A model generated the notes under the pieces. That model worked only from the letters and a program-made list of their open reading frames with translations. It searched no databases and was not told the DNA's origin. The position numbers and the translations under genes are program-made. Positions 1 to 12,044 of a DNA stretch of 64,000 nt are shown in pieces. This DNA is from Synaphobranchus kaupii (Eukaryota; Chordata; Actinopteri; Anguilliformes; Synaphobranchidae), in NCBI GenBank assembly GCA_029718625.1, contig CM056376.1, forward strand, positions 29,698,226-29,762,225, given 5' to 3'. How positions within the stretch are numbered: position 1 is the first letter of the stretch; every line of letters begins with the position of its first letter.

Positions 1-84
1 GTTTCTCTTGGTTTAACTGAGGTAGCGTGTTTCTCTTGGTTTAACTGCAGTAGCGTGTTTCTCTTGGTTTAACTGTGGTAGCGT

Positions 85-1085
85 GTTTCTCTTGGTTTAA
101 CTGTGGTAGCGTGTTTTTCTTGGTTTAACTGTGGTAGTGTGTTTCTCTTGGTTTAACTGTGGTAGTCTGTTTCTCTTGGTTTAACTGTGGTAGCGTGTTT
201 TTCTTGGTTTAACTGTGGTAGCGTGTTTCTCTTGGTTTAACTGTGGTAGCGTGTTTTTCTTGGTTTAACTGTGGTAGCGTGTTTCTCTTGGTTTAACTGT
301 GGTAGCGTGTTTCTCTTGGTTTAACTGCGGGAGCGTGTTTTTCTTGGTTTAACTGTGGTAGCGTGTTTCTCTTGGTTTAACTGCGGTAGCGTGTTTCTCT
401 TGGTTTAACTGTGGTAGCGTGTTTTTCTTGGTTTAACTGTGGTAGCGTGTTTCTCTTGGTTTAACTGTGGTAGCGTGTTTCTCTTGGTTTAACTGTGGTA
501 GCGTGTTTCTCTTGGTTTAACTGTGGTAGCGTGTTTCTCTTGGTTTAACCGCGGTACCGTGTTTCTGTTGGTTTAACCGCGGTAGTGTGTTTTTCTTGGT
601 TTAACTGTGGTAGCGTGTTTTTCTTGGTTTAACTGTGGTAGCGTGTTTTTCTTGGTTTAACTGCGGTAGCGTGTTTTTCTTGGTTTAACTGTGGTAGCGT
701 GTTTCTCTTGGTTTAACTGTGGTAGCGTGTTTTTCTTGGTTTAACTGTGGTAGCGTGTTTTTCTTGGTTTAACTGTGGTAGCGTGTTTCTCTTGGTTTAA
801 CTGTGGTAGCGTGTTTCTCTTGGTTTAACCGCGGTACCGTGTTTCTGTTGGTTTAACTGAGGTAGCGTGTTTCTCTTGGTTTAACTGCGGTAGCGTGTTT
901 CTCTTGGTTTAACTGCGGTAGCGTGTTTCTCTTGGTTTAACTGTGGTAGCGTGTTTTTCTTGGTTTAACTGTGGTAGCGTGTTTCTCTTGGTTTAACTGT
1001 GGTAGCGTGTTTTTCTTGGTTTAACTGTGGTAGTGTGTTTCTCTTGGTTTAACTGTGGTAGCGTGCTTCTCTTGGTTTAACTGTG
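85..1085. repeat. higher-order duplication within satellite, copy A
   Basis: The order of variant units here (C/T at position 5, CTGCGG against CTGTGG, the CCGCGGTACC variant at about 549 and 829, and the rare GCGTGCTTCTC unit at about 1061) recurs in the same order about 4.2 kb downstream at 4293-5262. The offset is 4208 bp up to the first CCGCGGTACC unit and about 4180 bp after it. That shift equals loss of one 28-bp unit. Confidence 0.8.
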
Positions 1086-4000
1086 GTAGCATGTTTTTCT
1101 TGGTTTAACTGCGGTAGCGTGTTTCTCTTGGTTTAACTGCGGTAGCGTGTTTTTCTTGGTTTAACTGTGGTAGCGTGTTTCTCTTGGTTTAACTGCGGGT
1201 AGCGTGTTTTTCTTGGTTTAACTGTGGTAGCGTGTTTCTCTTGGTTTAACTGTGGTAGCATGTTTTTCTTGGTTTAACTGTGGTAGCGTGTTTTTCTTGG
1301 TTTAACTGTGGTAGCGTGTTTTTCTTGGTTTAACTGAGGTAGCGTGTTTCTCTTGGTTTAACTGTGGTAGCGTGTTTTTCTTGGTTTAACTGCGGTAGCG
1401 TGTTTCTCTTGGTTTAACTGTGGTAGCGTGTTTCTCTTGGTTTAACTGTGGTAGCGTGTTTTTCTTGGTTTAACTGCGGTAGCGTGTTTCTCTTGGTTTA
1501 ACTGTGGTAGCGTGTTTCTCTTGGTTTAACTGTGGTAGCGTGTTTTTCTTGGTTTAACTGTGGTAGCGTGTTTCTCTTGGTTTAACTGTGGTAGCATGTT
1601 TTTCTTGGTTTAACTGCGGTAGCGTGTTTCTCTTGGTTTAACTGCGGTAGCGTGTTTTTCTTGGTTTAACTGTGGTAGCGTGTTTCTCTTGGTTTAACTG
1701 CGGTAGCATGTTTTTCTTGGTTTAACTGTGGTAGCATGTTTCTCTTGGTTTAACTGTGGTAGCATGTTTTTCTTGGTTTAACTGTGGTAGCGTGTTTTTC
1801 TTGGTTTAACTGTGGTAGCGCGTTTCTCTTGGTTTAACTGTGGTAGCGTGTTTCTCTTGGTTTAACTGTGGTAGCGTGTTTCTCTTGGTTTAACTGTGGT
1901 AGCGTGTTTTTCTTGGTTTAACTGTGGTACCGTGTTTCTGTTGGTTTAACTGAGGTAGCGTGTTTCTCTTGGTTTAACTGTGGTAGCATGTTTCTCTTGG
2001 TTTAACTGTGGTAGCGTGTTTCTCTTGGTTTAATTGTGGTAGCGTGTTTTTCTTGGTTTAACTGTGGTAGCGTGTTTCTCTTGGTTTAACTGTGGTAGCG
2101 TGTTTCTCTTGGTTTAACTGTGGTAGCGTGTTTTTCTTGGTTTAACTGTGGTAGCGTGTTTCTCTTGGTTTAACTGTGGTAGTGTGTTTTTCTTGGTTTA
2201 ACTGTGGTAGCGTGTTTCTCTTGGTTTAACTGTGGTAGCGTGTTTTTCTTGGTTTAACTGCGGTAGCGTGTTTCTCTTGGTTTAACTGTGGTAGCGTGTT
2301 TCTCTTGGTTTAACTGTCGTAGCGTGTTTCTCTTGGTTTAACCGCGGGTACCGTGTTTCTGTTGGTTTAACTGAGGTAGCGTGTTTCTCTTGGTTTAACT
2401 GCGGGTAGCGTGTTTCTCTTGGTTTAACTGCGGTAGCGTGTTTTTCTTGGTTTAACTGTGGTAGCGTGTTTCTCTTGGTTTAACTGTGGTAGCGTGTTTC
2501 TCTTGGTTTAACCGCGGTACCGTGTTTCTGTTGGTTTAACTGCGGTAGCGTGTTTCTATTGGTTTAACTGTGGTAGCGTGTTTCTCTTGGTTTAACTGTG
2601 GTAGCGTGTTTCTCTTGGTTTAACCGCGGGTACCGTGTTTCTGTTGGTTTAAATGAGGTAGCGTGTTTCTCTTGGTTTAACTGCGGTAGCGTGTTTCTCT
2701 TGGTTTAACTGCGGGTAGCGTGTTTCTCTTGGTTTAACTGCGGGTAGCGTGTTTCTCTTGGTTTAACCGCGGTACCGTGTTTCTGTTGGTTTAACCGCGG
2801 GTAGCGTGTTTTTCTTGGTTTAACTGCGGTAGCGTGTTTTTCTTGGTTTAACTGTGGTAGTGTGTTTCTCTTGGTCTAACTGTGGTAGCGTGTTTTTCTT
2901 GGTTTAACTGCGGTAGCGTGTTTCTCTTGGTTTAACTGTGGTAGCGTGTTTCTCTTGGTTTAACTGCGGTAGCGTGTTTCTCTTGGTTTAACTGCGGTAG
3001 CGTGTTTCTCTTGGTTTAACTGCGGTAGCGTGTTTCTCTTGGTTTAACTGCGGTAGCGTGTTTCTCTTGGTTTAACTGCGGTAGCGTGTTTCTCTTGGTT
3101 TAACTGCGGTAGCGTGTTTCTCTTGGTTTAACTGCGGTAGCGTGTTTCTCTTGGTTTAACTGCGGTAGCGTGTTTCTCTTGGTTTAACTGCGGTAGCGTG
3201 TTTCTCTTGGTTTAACTGTGGTAGCGTGTTTCTCTTGGTTTAACTGCGGTAGCGTGTTTCTCTTGATTTAACTGAGGTAGCGTGTTTCTCTTGGTTTAAC
3301 TGCGGTAGCGTGTTTCTCTTGGTTTAACTGTGGTAGCGTGTTTCTCTTGATTTAACTGAGGTAGCGTGTTTCTCTTGGTTTAACTGAGGTAGCGTGTTTC
3401 TCTTGGTTTAACTGCAGTAGCGTGTTTCTCTTGGTTTAACTGTGGTAGCGTGTTTCTCTTGGTTTAACTGTGGTAGCGTGTTTTTCTTGGTTTAACTGTG
3501 GTAGTGTGTTTCTCTTGGTTTAACTGCGGTAGCGTGTTTCTCTTGATTTAACTGAGGTAGCGTGTTTCTCTTGGTTTAACTGCGGTAGCTTGTTTCTCTT
3601 GGTTTAACTGTGGTAGCGTGTTTTTCTTGGTTTAACTGTGGTAGCGTGTTTCTCTTGGTTTAACTGTGGTAGCGTGTTTTTCTTGGTTTAACTGTGGTAG
3701 CGTGTTTCTCTTGGTTTAACTGTGGTAGCGTGTTTTTCTTGGTTTAACTGTGGTAGTCTGTTTCTCTTGGTTTAACTGTGGTAGCGTGTTTTTCTTGGTT
3801 TAACTGTGGTAGTGTGTTTCTCTTGGTTTAACTGCGGTAGCGTGTTTCTCTTGATTTAACTGAGGTAGCGTGTTTCTCTTGGTTTAACTGCGGGTACCGT
3901 GTTTCTCTTGGTTTAACTGTGGTAGCGTGTTTTTCTTGGTTTAACTGTGGTAGTGTGTTTCTCTTGGTTTAACTGCGGTAGCGTGTTTCTCTTGATTTAA

Positions 4001-4292
4001 CTGAGGTAGCGTGTTTCTCTTGGTTTAACTGCGGTAGCGTGTTTCTCTTGGTTTAACTGTGGTAGCGTCTTTTTCTTGGTTTAACTGTGGTAGCGTGTTT
4101 CTCTTGGTTTAACTGTGGTAGCGTGTTTTTCTTGGTTTAACTGTAGTAGCGTGTTTCTCTTGGTTTAACTGTGGTAGCGTGTTTTTCTTGGTTTAACTGT
4201 GGTAGTGTGTTTCTCTTGGTTTAACTCTGGTAGCGTGTTTCTCTTGGTTTAACTGTGGTAGCGTGTTTTTCTTGGTTTAACTGTGGTAGCGT

Positions 4293-5262
4293 GTTTCTCT
4301 TGGTTTAACTGTGGTAGCGTGTTTTTCTTGGTTTAACTGTGGTAGCGTGTTTCTCTTGGTTTAACTGTGGTAGCGTGTTTCTCTTGGTTTAACTGTGGTA
4401 GCGTGTTTTTCTTGGTTTAACTGTGGTAGCGTGTTTCTCTTGGTTTAACTGTGGTAGCGTGTTTTTCTTGGTTTAACTGTGGTAGCGTGTTTCTCTTGGT
4501 TTAACTGTGGTAGCGTGTTTCTCTTGGTTTAACTGCGGTAGCGTGTTTTTCTTGGTTTAACTGTGGTAGCGTGTTTCTCTTGGTTTAACTGCGGTAGCGT
4601 GTTTCTCTTGGTTTAACTGTGGTAGCGTGTTTTTCTTGGTTTAACTGTGGTAGCGTGTTTCTCTTGGTTTAACTGTGGTAGCGTGTTTCTCTTGGTTTAA
4701 CTGTGGTAGCGTGTTTCTCTTGGTTTAACCGCGGTACCGTGTTTCTGTTGGTTTAACCGCGGTAGTGTGTTTTTCTTGGTTTAACTGTGGTAGCGTGTTT
4801 TTCTTGGTTTAACTGTGGGTAGCGTGTTTTTCTTGGTTTAACTGCGGTAGCGTGTTTTTCTTGGTTTAACTGTGGTAGCGTGTTTCTCTTGGTTTAACTG
4901 TGGTAGCGTGTTTTTCTTGGTTTAACTGTGGTAGCGTGTTTTTCTTGGTTTAACTGTGGTAGCGTGTTTCTCTTGGTTTAACTGTGGTAGCGTGTTTCTC
5001 TTGGTTTAACCGCGGTACCGTGTTTCTGTTGGTTTAACTGAGGTAGCGTGTTTCTCTTGGTTTAACTGCGGTAGCGTGTTTCTCTTGGTTTAACTGCGGT
5101 AGCGTGTTTCTCTTGGTTTAACTGTGGTAGCGTGTTTTTCTTGGTTTAACTGTGGTAGCGTGTTTCTCTTGGTTTAACTGGTAGCGTGTTTTTCTTGGTT
5201 TAACTGTGGTAGTGTGTTTCTCTTGGTTTAACTGTGGTAGCGTGCTTCTCTTGGTTTAACTG
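4293..5262. repeat. higher-order duplication within satellite, copy B
   Basis: This is the second copy of the unit order seen at 85-1085, including the CCGCGGTACC units at about 4729 and 5010 and the GTGCTTCTC unit at about 5242. It carries a one-unit deletion and one extra G at about 4818 relative to copy A. Confidence 0.8.
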
Positions 5263-5956
5263 GTAGCGTGTTTTTCTTGGTTTAACTGTGGTAGTGTGTT
5301 TCTCTTGGTTTAACTGTGGTAGCGTGTTTCTCTTGGTTTAACTGTGGTAGCGTGTTTTTCTTGGTTTAACTGTGGTAGCGTGTTTCTCTTGGTTTAACTG
5401 CGGTAGCGTGTTTCTCTTGGTTTAACTGTGGTAGCGTGTTTCTCTTGGTTTAACTGTGGTAGCGTGTTTTTCTTGGTTTAACTGTGGTAGCGTGTTTCTC
5501 TTGGTTTAACTGCGGGTAGCGTGTTTTTCTTGGTTTAACTGCGGGTAGCGTGTTTCTCTTGGTTTAACTGTGGTAGCGTGTTTCTCTTGGTTTAACTGCG
5601 GTAGCGTGTTTCTCTTGGTTTAACTGCGGTAGCGTGTTTCTCTTGGTTTAACCGCGGTACCGTGTTTCTGTTGGTTTAACCGCGGGTACCGTGTTTCTCT
5701 TGGTTTAACTGCGGTAGCGTGTTTCTCTTGGTTTAACTGTGGTAGCGTGTTTCTCTTGGTTTAACCGCGGGTACCGTGTTTCTCTTGGTTTAACCGCGGG
5801 TACCGTGTTTCTGTTGGTTTAACCGCGGGTAGCGTGTTTTTCTTTGTTTAACCGCGGGTAGCGTGTTTCTCTTGGTTTAACCGCGGGTACCGTGTTTCTG
5901 TTGGTTTAACCATGGTTTAAAACACAGCTGTGTTATAGACTCAGTAGGCCGTTATT

Positions 5957-5958
5957 TC

Positions 5959-5996
<38 letters not shown>

Positions 5997-6098
5997 TGCA
6001 TGCTGTCCTCTCTCTGTGTGTGATGCATAATGCCTCGTCTCCATAACTCCATCTGGGTAAATACAATCTAACCTCCTGTCTGTCCCTAATGAGGATTG

Positions 6099-6161
<63 letters not shown>

Positions 6162-6664
6162 CTCCCGCAGATATTTGCATTGACAGCCTGCAAGGGAGTG
6201 AAGAAGATTTACAGAAATATTTAGGTGTGTCTCCTCCTACTCTTGGTCTTCCTGTGTTTCTGCCCCAGTTCACCTCCTCGGGAGTCAGGAGTAATTTTAT
6301 TATTTCAAAGGGAAGCTGTCCTACAGGGTCAAACACTGAAGAATGGAAAATCTGTCATGCTGATCACTGTCCTTATATTGAATAACTGTAACTGTAACAT
6401 AAAGTGCAGATAACATCATAAATGGTCAATGAGAATAAAGGTTTTTGGTAGGACTGAAAGATCTAAGGACAGTTGAACCCATTTCTTTTCACACACTAAC
6501 ATGCTACCATGCAAACATGCACATACTATCTCTCTCACATGTGCACACACACACACACATGCAGACACACAACCACACAGTTTTACGCGTACACACACAC
6601 ACACACACTATCTCTCACGCACAAGCACACACACTATCTCACGCGCACACACACACACACACTC
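5957..6664. repeat. CT, GT and CA microsatellites
   Basis: A (CT)n run lies at about 5959-5991, a (GT)n run at about 6101-6155, and interrupted CA tracts at about 6541-6664. Cys-Val, His-Thr or Arg-Glu repeat reading frames in this area are translations of these dinucleotide runs and are not genes. Confidence 0.95.
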
Positions 6665-7036
6665 TGTTTGCTTGTGGGTGCAGAGTGCCATTCAGATTGG
6701 GAGGGTGTTGAAAGGTTAAATAGACCCAGAGGGGGTGGGGGGGGCGGTAAATTAAATGTAACAGAACCGGAGTAATGAGGAGTACTTCCATGTTAATGGG
6801 AATTTAAAAAATCTACGGCGGCCTAAAATTAGACAAACGAGACCTTTATTGTGTGTGGAGTAGCATTAACGACCCTTCTGAGGATCTCTCAACCAAAGGC
6901 TCTCCCCGCAATTAGCGCGCTAGCAATTAGGAATGACATCACTCCAGACAAAATACCAGGCTTGTTTTGGCTGTGTTTCACCCCCAAAAAAATCCTACTT
7001 AAGCTTGGAAACAAGTGATATCTCTCTTTCTGTCTT
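6665..7036. other. non-coding unique DNA
   Basis: I see no coding potential. The stretch contains a short G run at about 6731-6745 and then AT-rich, homeodomain-site-like sequence (for example GCTAGCAATTAGGAATGACA at about 6919). Confidence 0.4.
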
Positions 7037-7128
7037 GCTCTCTCTCTTTTCTCCCCCCCCCCCCCTCCCTCCCTCCCTCCCTCCCTCCCCTCTCTGTCTC
7101 TCTCTCTCTCTTTCTCCACTCCTCCCCA
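7037..7128. repeat. polypyrimidine tract (CT)n, C run, (CCCT)n
   Basis: A (CT)-rich tract, a 13-C run and repeated CCCT units run into CTCCACTCCTCCCCAG. The block has the base composition of a splice-acceptor tract but is also simple repeat. Confidence 0.85.
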
Positions 7129-7129
7129 G

Positions 7130-7219
7130 ACTCAGTGACTGCTCCCAGGGGGCTGTTCTGTGCTGAAAGGGGTGATTTCTCATCGCTCCCTGGCTGCCCG
7201 CTCCTTCATGGTGTTCCAG
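7130..7219 (+). other. possible internal exon
   Basis: A long pyrimidine tract ends in CCTCCCCAG at 7129 and a consensus donor CCAG|GTGAGG follows at 7219/7220. Together they bound exactly 90 bp. Only one of the three frames is open across it (starting after the first two bases, about 29 codons); the other two contain TGA. The peptide is not one I recognise. Splice-like sites arise by chance next to CT microsatellites, so this is a weak candidate and could equally be a non-coding RNA exon. Confidence 0.2.
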
Positions 7220-8302
7220 GTGAGGACATCAAAGCTGCCAGTTGGCTCGCTGGTGTGGCCGTAAACGGTGACGCCACGCTCTATCAAGCCATGCCGAGCC
7301 GTGCCAAGCCATGCCACACCAAACAGAATCGCACACAAATCAGTTCCAATGAGCAAAAAATAAAAACAGACACTCACCTGAAATGCAGCAGTAGGCATGT
7401 AGTTAAATGAACATACTGAAGAATAGAAGGAGCACACAGGTTTCCCCCCCCCCTTAGTGACATTTCCACCAGCGCTGCTAAGAGAATCGATTTTCCATTC
7501 TGAATAGAAACAGCATAACCAACCGTGGGCATAACCTACGCGAATAATTCCCATTTTATTTTGATCTTGCAGTCGACACACACATTGTTCATGATAAACT
7601 CAAAAGGAATATGCAAACTATCATGTGGACAATTAGAAGAGAGTATATTGAATTATTGTTGTTATTATTACTGTTATATAGAACATTGGTAGAGCGTTGT
7701 CTGTAGCACACCTGTCTGTGTGTTTAAATATGTTAGGGATGTATTCACCCAATATTACAATTAAATGAAATAGACTTTGACACCACTACTTTGCTGCTCT
7801 TTTCTCCCCCTACTTGTAAAAGGTTGTTACTGCAGTTCACTCCTGGGGGAGCTATTTATTCATGGAGTAAAAGTGAAGATTTCTAGTGCTGTTTGCTTGC
7901 AGTCGCAGCCAGAGAAATCAGTAAAATCAGAGGATGCCAAAAGCGTATCACTCTTAAATAATGCAGGTGGTCCCCAGCTATTTCCCTCCAAAGGAAATAG
8001 AGAAATAGAATAGCATTTTTGTTTTGTCTGACATGGTGTTAATAAAGATATCTGTATGTTTTAATAGAAGGGAAGTGTAAAATCAATCGTGTCGTTCTGA
8101 GTTTAGCCCCGTAATGCTGCCCATCAGATCAGAACTCCAGCTCACGCTGTCATTTTACAGTAAGCACTGAATGTATTCCTTCCTTCTGCGTCTGTCCTGA
8201 GTAAAAAAAACAAGTCATATAAAGGTCTCTTTTCACTGGCAGCTTAAAAGGTCACTGTATGTGTCCCATATTCCCAACTTTTTACTGTTTATATTATATA
8301 TA
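7220..8302. other. non-coding unique DNA
   Basis: No coding sequence can be supported. The stretch includes an imperfect AGCCATGCC-type micro-repeat at about 7288-7320, a C run at about 7444-7453 and otherwise AT-rich unique sequence. Confidence 0.4.
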
Positions 8303-8304
8303 TA

Positions 8305-9099
8305 CAGTGAGCACCATAATTCATTTGACAATGACATATTTTTTGTTATTTTGGTTTTGTACTCTAGCACTTTGAGTTTGAGGGTATTTTCATCCATATT
8401 GGATGAACCGTTTAGAAATTATAGAACTTTTTGTACATAGTCCCCCCCATTTTCGGGCATAATGTAGAATAGAGTAATTTAATATTTGGTTGCATATCCT
8501 TTGCATACCATGACTTCCTGATGTCTGTGACCCAACAACATCAAAAGACTCTTGATATGTTATTTTCTGGTACTCTTGCAAGCGATACTATAACGTCTCT
8601 GCATTTGAATGGATCTCTATGGGAATTGGGGGGTTGGACTAGATTTAGCGGTACATTATGCTGGAACAGTATGGAATACATGGTTGGTAAAATGGCTGTA
8701 AGTCATCAAGGGTCTCAGGTATCAAACAAGCCTCGAACCATCACTCTGCTGCCAGATATTCAGTAGATATGGATGGATAACTTGAAGGGTTGTTTTTCCT
8801 GACAAATTTTCCTATTGAACTCTATGGAGACATTATAGTATCGCTTGTAAGAGTACCAGAAAATAATATATCAAGAAAAAAAAATCCCTCATCAAAAAAT
8901 AATTCTTTTTAACAAATCCACATGTTTTTGATGAAAAAACCACATGATTTTTTTTTCTCATAATAAATTTACTTCAATTAAAGATTGGATTTTACTCATT
9001 ATTTCAATGTCACATTAAGCTAATTCACCAAACGGTTAATTTTTTATAACCCTTTTTACTCATTTTTACCAGGGGTGCCAGTAATAGTGGAGGGCACTG
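8305..9099. mobile_element. Tc1/mariner-like non-autonomous element
   Basis: The left terminus CAGTGAGCACCATAATTCA and the right terminus (complement CAGTGCCCTCCACTATTACT) are flanked on both sides by TA, the target duplication of Tc1/mariner elements. The right end then reads as the complement of GGCACCCCTGGTAAA, a common fish Tc1 end. No transposase frame remains. The termini are only partly similar to each other, so this is an old or recombined copy. A second inverted repeat is nested inside it. Confidence 0.7.
8551..8875. mobile_element. nested inverted-repeat (MITE-like) element
   Basis: About 49 bp at 8551-8599 (beginning CTTGATATGTTATTTTCTGG) recur inverted at 8827-8875 with only a few mismatches. 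The arms enclose about 227 bp and sit within the Tc1-like element. This could be a separate MITE inserted in it or an internal inverted repeat of that family. Confidence 0.55.
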
Positions 9100-9500
9100 T
9101 ATACGTATATAGAGAGAGAGATATATAGAGAGAGAGAACATTGGTGTTTGAAAGGATTTTTGGTCAATTTGGAGTGGTTTGCCAGCTTCAGAGAAATGGA
9201 AAAGCGATGGAATTTCCTTCTCTGTCCCTGAGAGAGGGTTACGGAGCTCTGCCTGGTCACCATTAAGCAATTGGGCTTGTGTGTGCTTCATCCAGCTTCC
9301 TCCCATCCGGGAAGATTAAAGCGCTTTTTCCTTCTGTTCCATTTCGGGCTGCAAGTGCCAACTGAGACTTAGAGCCAAAATGGAGGTTGAACTAAACTGT
9401 CCCTATGAACTTGAAGGGCCTCTGAAGTAACTACCGGTCCTCCCTCGAGGATAATGCTAGCGCAAATGAAACCGTGTCAAATAATTCACTTTTTTTTAAC
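9100..9500. other. short GATA/GA repeat and non-coding DNA
   Basis: A short TATAGAGAGAGAG repeat lies at about 9104-9137. The rest is unique DNA with no supported gene. Confidence 0.4.
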
Positions 9501-10906
9501 ATGAAAGTCAGGTGTTCGGGGGGGTGGGGGGTGTAACTGCGTAAGAACACCCATAAGCAAAAAAATTTTGTCTGTGAAGAGGAAGCCGAGAGCACTGATC
9601 CCAGAACAGTTCTGAGGTGTACACGCCCACTGCCTGTATCGTTGGAGCTAAAGGACAGAACAACACCAGAGGCTTGGAAATTGGCGCCCTCAAGATTGAT
9701 AGGTGTCGGTTATATGCTTTTATTTTGTGAAATTTTTAATATGCACCGTCATCCTTTCTGGGGAGGGTGGGGATTCAAGGGGGGGGGGGGGGGGCGGGGG
9801 CTCAGCACAAGGAGGGGCAATGGAAGGGAAACTTAGTGCTGGAAATGGCCTTAACTGGCTTAATGAGGTCCATGCACTGAAAGGTAAGAAGAAGAAGATC
9901 ATCATTTTTGGAGCTTTTTATCCCACCCCCAACCTCTGCCTGACCACCTTCCACTCTTATGCATTGTGGGTAATAATCATAGTCCTCTGCAATCTCCAGT
10001 ATCTCCCATCCAGTCCCTCAGGGTACAGCCAATTTAAAATATTTTTCTTGCCAGAAATCATCCGCCTTAATTGTGCGGAAGGGCATGTCCTCCCACCCCC
10101 CACCCTCCCTCACCCCATCCGAGCGCATTTCTTTTTCAGCTTAATGGAAACATAGGTGTTTGCCCCCCCCCCCCCCTTCCCAAAAAAAAAGGAGGCAGCT
10201 GAAAAGAGGTAGTAATTAGGTCTTTCGGAATGCCTGCCAGTGGCAAGGATTTTATGCATCATAATTATTAAATGGTAAGTTCCTACGTGACTGTCATAAA
10301 CTACACAAACGCAGATCTTTTTAAATACCACAAACAAAACAGAACAAAGTTAGCCAGTGTCCAAAATAACAAAGTATAACTGGGATAGAAGTTTGTCCAG
10401 ACCTGTGAAGGCCTTGTGTTTGTTGTGAGGCTGCTTTGTCAAAGGTCTTGCTGCCACTGCGTCTCTTTTTGATCCTCGGAGCTTAAAAGGGTGTTCAAGA
10501 GAAATCTGCTGTTTTTAAGTGTCCCAGTGGTCATTGCTCCATTTCATTTAAGCCTTTCTTCTTTGAATATAAAGTCTACAGCATCACATCCCATTATGAA
10601 TCAGCTGGATCAAAGAATCCTATTTTAAAGGGCGATTAGAGAGGGCTTGCCCAGATTGGAGCCCAGGGCTCAGAGAGATGAGAATTACAGTTCTGTCCTC
10701 CGTGTGTCAGAGAACCCTCCAAGTGATCTTTTTAACAAACAGGGTTTTGTGTTTATGCAACGTTTGCCTCACAGTTTCCCATTGTTCAACCGGTTTCTTT
10801 CTTTTCTTTTTTGTCTGTCTGTTTTGAGTGCATTAATTGACCTGTGGAATGGGAAAGGGAGGGAGGAGAAGAGAAGAATGGAAGGAAGAAAGAAAAAGAA
10901 AGATCT
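9501..10906. other. non-coding DNA with G/C mononucleotide runs
   Basis: Notable runs are about 16 G at 9779-9794 and 14 C at 10163-10176. Reading frames crossing them give Gly- or Pro-rich peptides without domain features. I see no gene. Confidence 0.45.
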
Positions 10907-11050
10907 TTATTCTTTTAGTGGAGCTCATTGGAGCCTGTTCCTAAAGTGTTGGTCATGGTGGAGCTCATTGGAGCCTGTTCCTAAAGTGTTGGTCATGGTG
11001 GAGCTCTGTGGAGCCTGTTCCTAAAGTGTTGGTCATGGTGGAGCTCAGTG
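10907..11050. repeat. 40-bp tandem repeat, about 3.5 copies
   Basis: The unit GAGCTCATTGGAGCCTGTTC followed by CTAAAGTGTTGGTCATGGTG is repeated three times, then a diverged partial copy follows. Confidence 0.9.
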
Positions 11051-11559
11051 AAGTGCTGTAGAGCCTGTTTAGGAAACTTGGTGGCTCTGGTGAGCAGAGC
11101 TGAGAAAGAGGAGAGATGACAAGTGTAAACATGACAATAAGCAGTTAAGAGTCACCATTTTATTTGTTAATCCTGACAACAGTCTCTCTCTCTTTTTCTC
11201 AATCTCTCTCTCTCACTCTCTCTGACTCCCTCTCTCAGTTTGTATCTCATATTGCTAAACTACACTACAGTGGACGGACGGACAGACGGAACAGTGACCC
11301 ATATTAACCACCTCAGCAGTTAGTTTCACAGACCCTAATGAAGGACCTTTGACCCAGGAGTGGGGAGGGGGGGGGGGGCAGGTGAGCTTACTGGAGGGGG
11401 GCAGAGGTGTGTAGGTGAGGGGCGCACTCTCTAACGGTCTTGCCTGAGCGATCAACATCATTTCCGTACCATAATTACATGTCCTGGCGTTCTCCTCTCC
11501 CTGCATTCTCTTTCCCTTCCCTCCTGTTCTCTATAACCATCATCCTCTGGGGCTTCTGG
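11051..11559. other. non-coding DNA with CT repeat and G run
   Basis: A CT-rich block lies at about 11182-11240, a tandem CGGACGGACAGACGG micro-repeat at about 11273-11289, and a G run at about 11366-11378. No gene is supported. Confidence 0.4.
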
Positions 11560-11700
11560 GTAATTTAAACCTGCGAGAGACATTAGCCTCCATCAAACAG
11601 CAGGGAGTCTTGATGAAATTATGTGGCGATTATGCATAAATTATATCTCCCGAACAGCAAGCCCGGGACAGAATTTCATTTATTTTACCTGCATTTTACC
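11560..11700. promoter_or_regulatory. candidate conserved non-coding element
   Basis: The sequence is complex and repeat-free, with clustered homeodomain and POU-like cores (TTATGCATAAATTATAT and AATTTCATTTATTTTA at about 11630-11695). It has no reading frame. Its texture resembles vertebrate developmental enhancers. This is an inference from composition only. Confidence 0.25.
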
Positions 11701-12044
11701 AGGTGGGTCTCAGTGAGGTGCCCTGGAGCACGGGCTGTTGTTCAGCCTGCTTCTTCTCCCTTCTCATAATTATGTCCACGGCCTGCTCGTTCCAATGGAG
11801 AATGCGCACCCTACAGGCCAGGAGGCCAGAGGCTCTGCGCCGTAACACTCAAGTACACTTACCATTGAAGCATGCTGCTGTGCATTTAACATGGGGAACA
11901 CCTGTGCTTACCTGTTCAGAATATACATTCCAAGACAGCTGTGTCTGTGTAATTGCTTTTTGTTAGGAGATGGGGTCCTATGTGAACCCTAAAAGTAGCG
12001 GTCAACAGTGACTTAATTATTCACACGTGAGAATGCATGTTTTT
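11701..12044. other. non-coding unique DNA
   Basis: The stretch holds an 87-codon open frame with no recognisable domain. I see nothing else definite. Confidence 0.3.

Larger units (their letters stand above)
1..5914. repeat. 28-bp tandem satellite/minisatellite array
   Basis: About 210 head-to-tail units of 28 bp fill this stretch without interruption and run off the left edge. A unit starts GTTTCTCTTGGTTTAAC and ends GGTAGCGT. Variation is concentrated at few sites: position 5 is C or T, the middle reads CTGTGG, CTGCGG, CTGAGG or CCGCGG, and a G insertion (CGGGTAGC) makes 29-bp units. Two 26-bp units (CTGGTAGC) occur near 5180 and 5260. TAA and TAG triplets block long reading frames. There are no spacers, so this is not a CRISPR. 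It ends at a degenerate GGTTTAACCATGG at about 5914. Confidence 0.97.

Noticed and set aside
1..5914. CRISPR-like array of 28-bp repeats
   Set aside because: Units are directly adjacent with no unique spacers, and the surroundings are eukaryotic; this is a satellite.
1..5914. Telomeric or interstitial telomere repeat (GGTTTA resemblance)
   Set aside because: The unit is 28 bp and lacks tandem TTAGGG.
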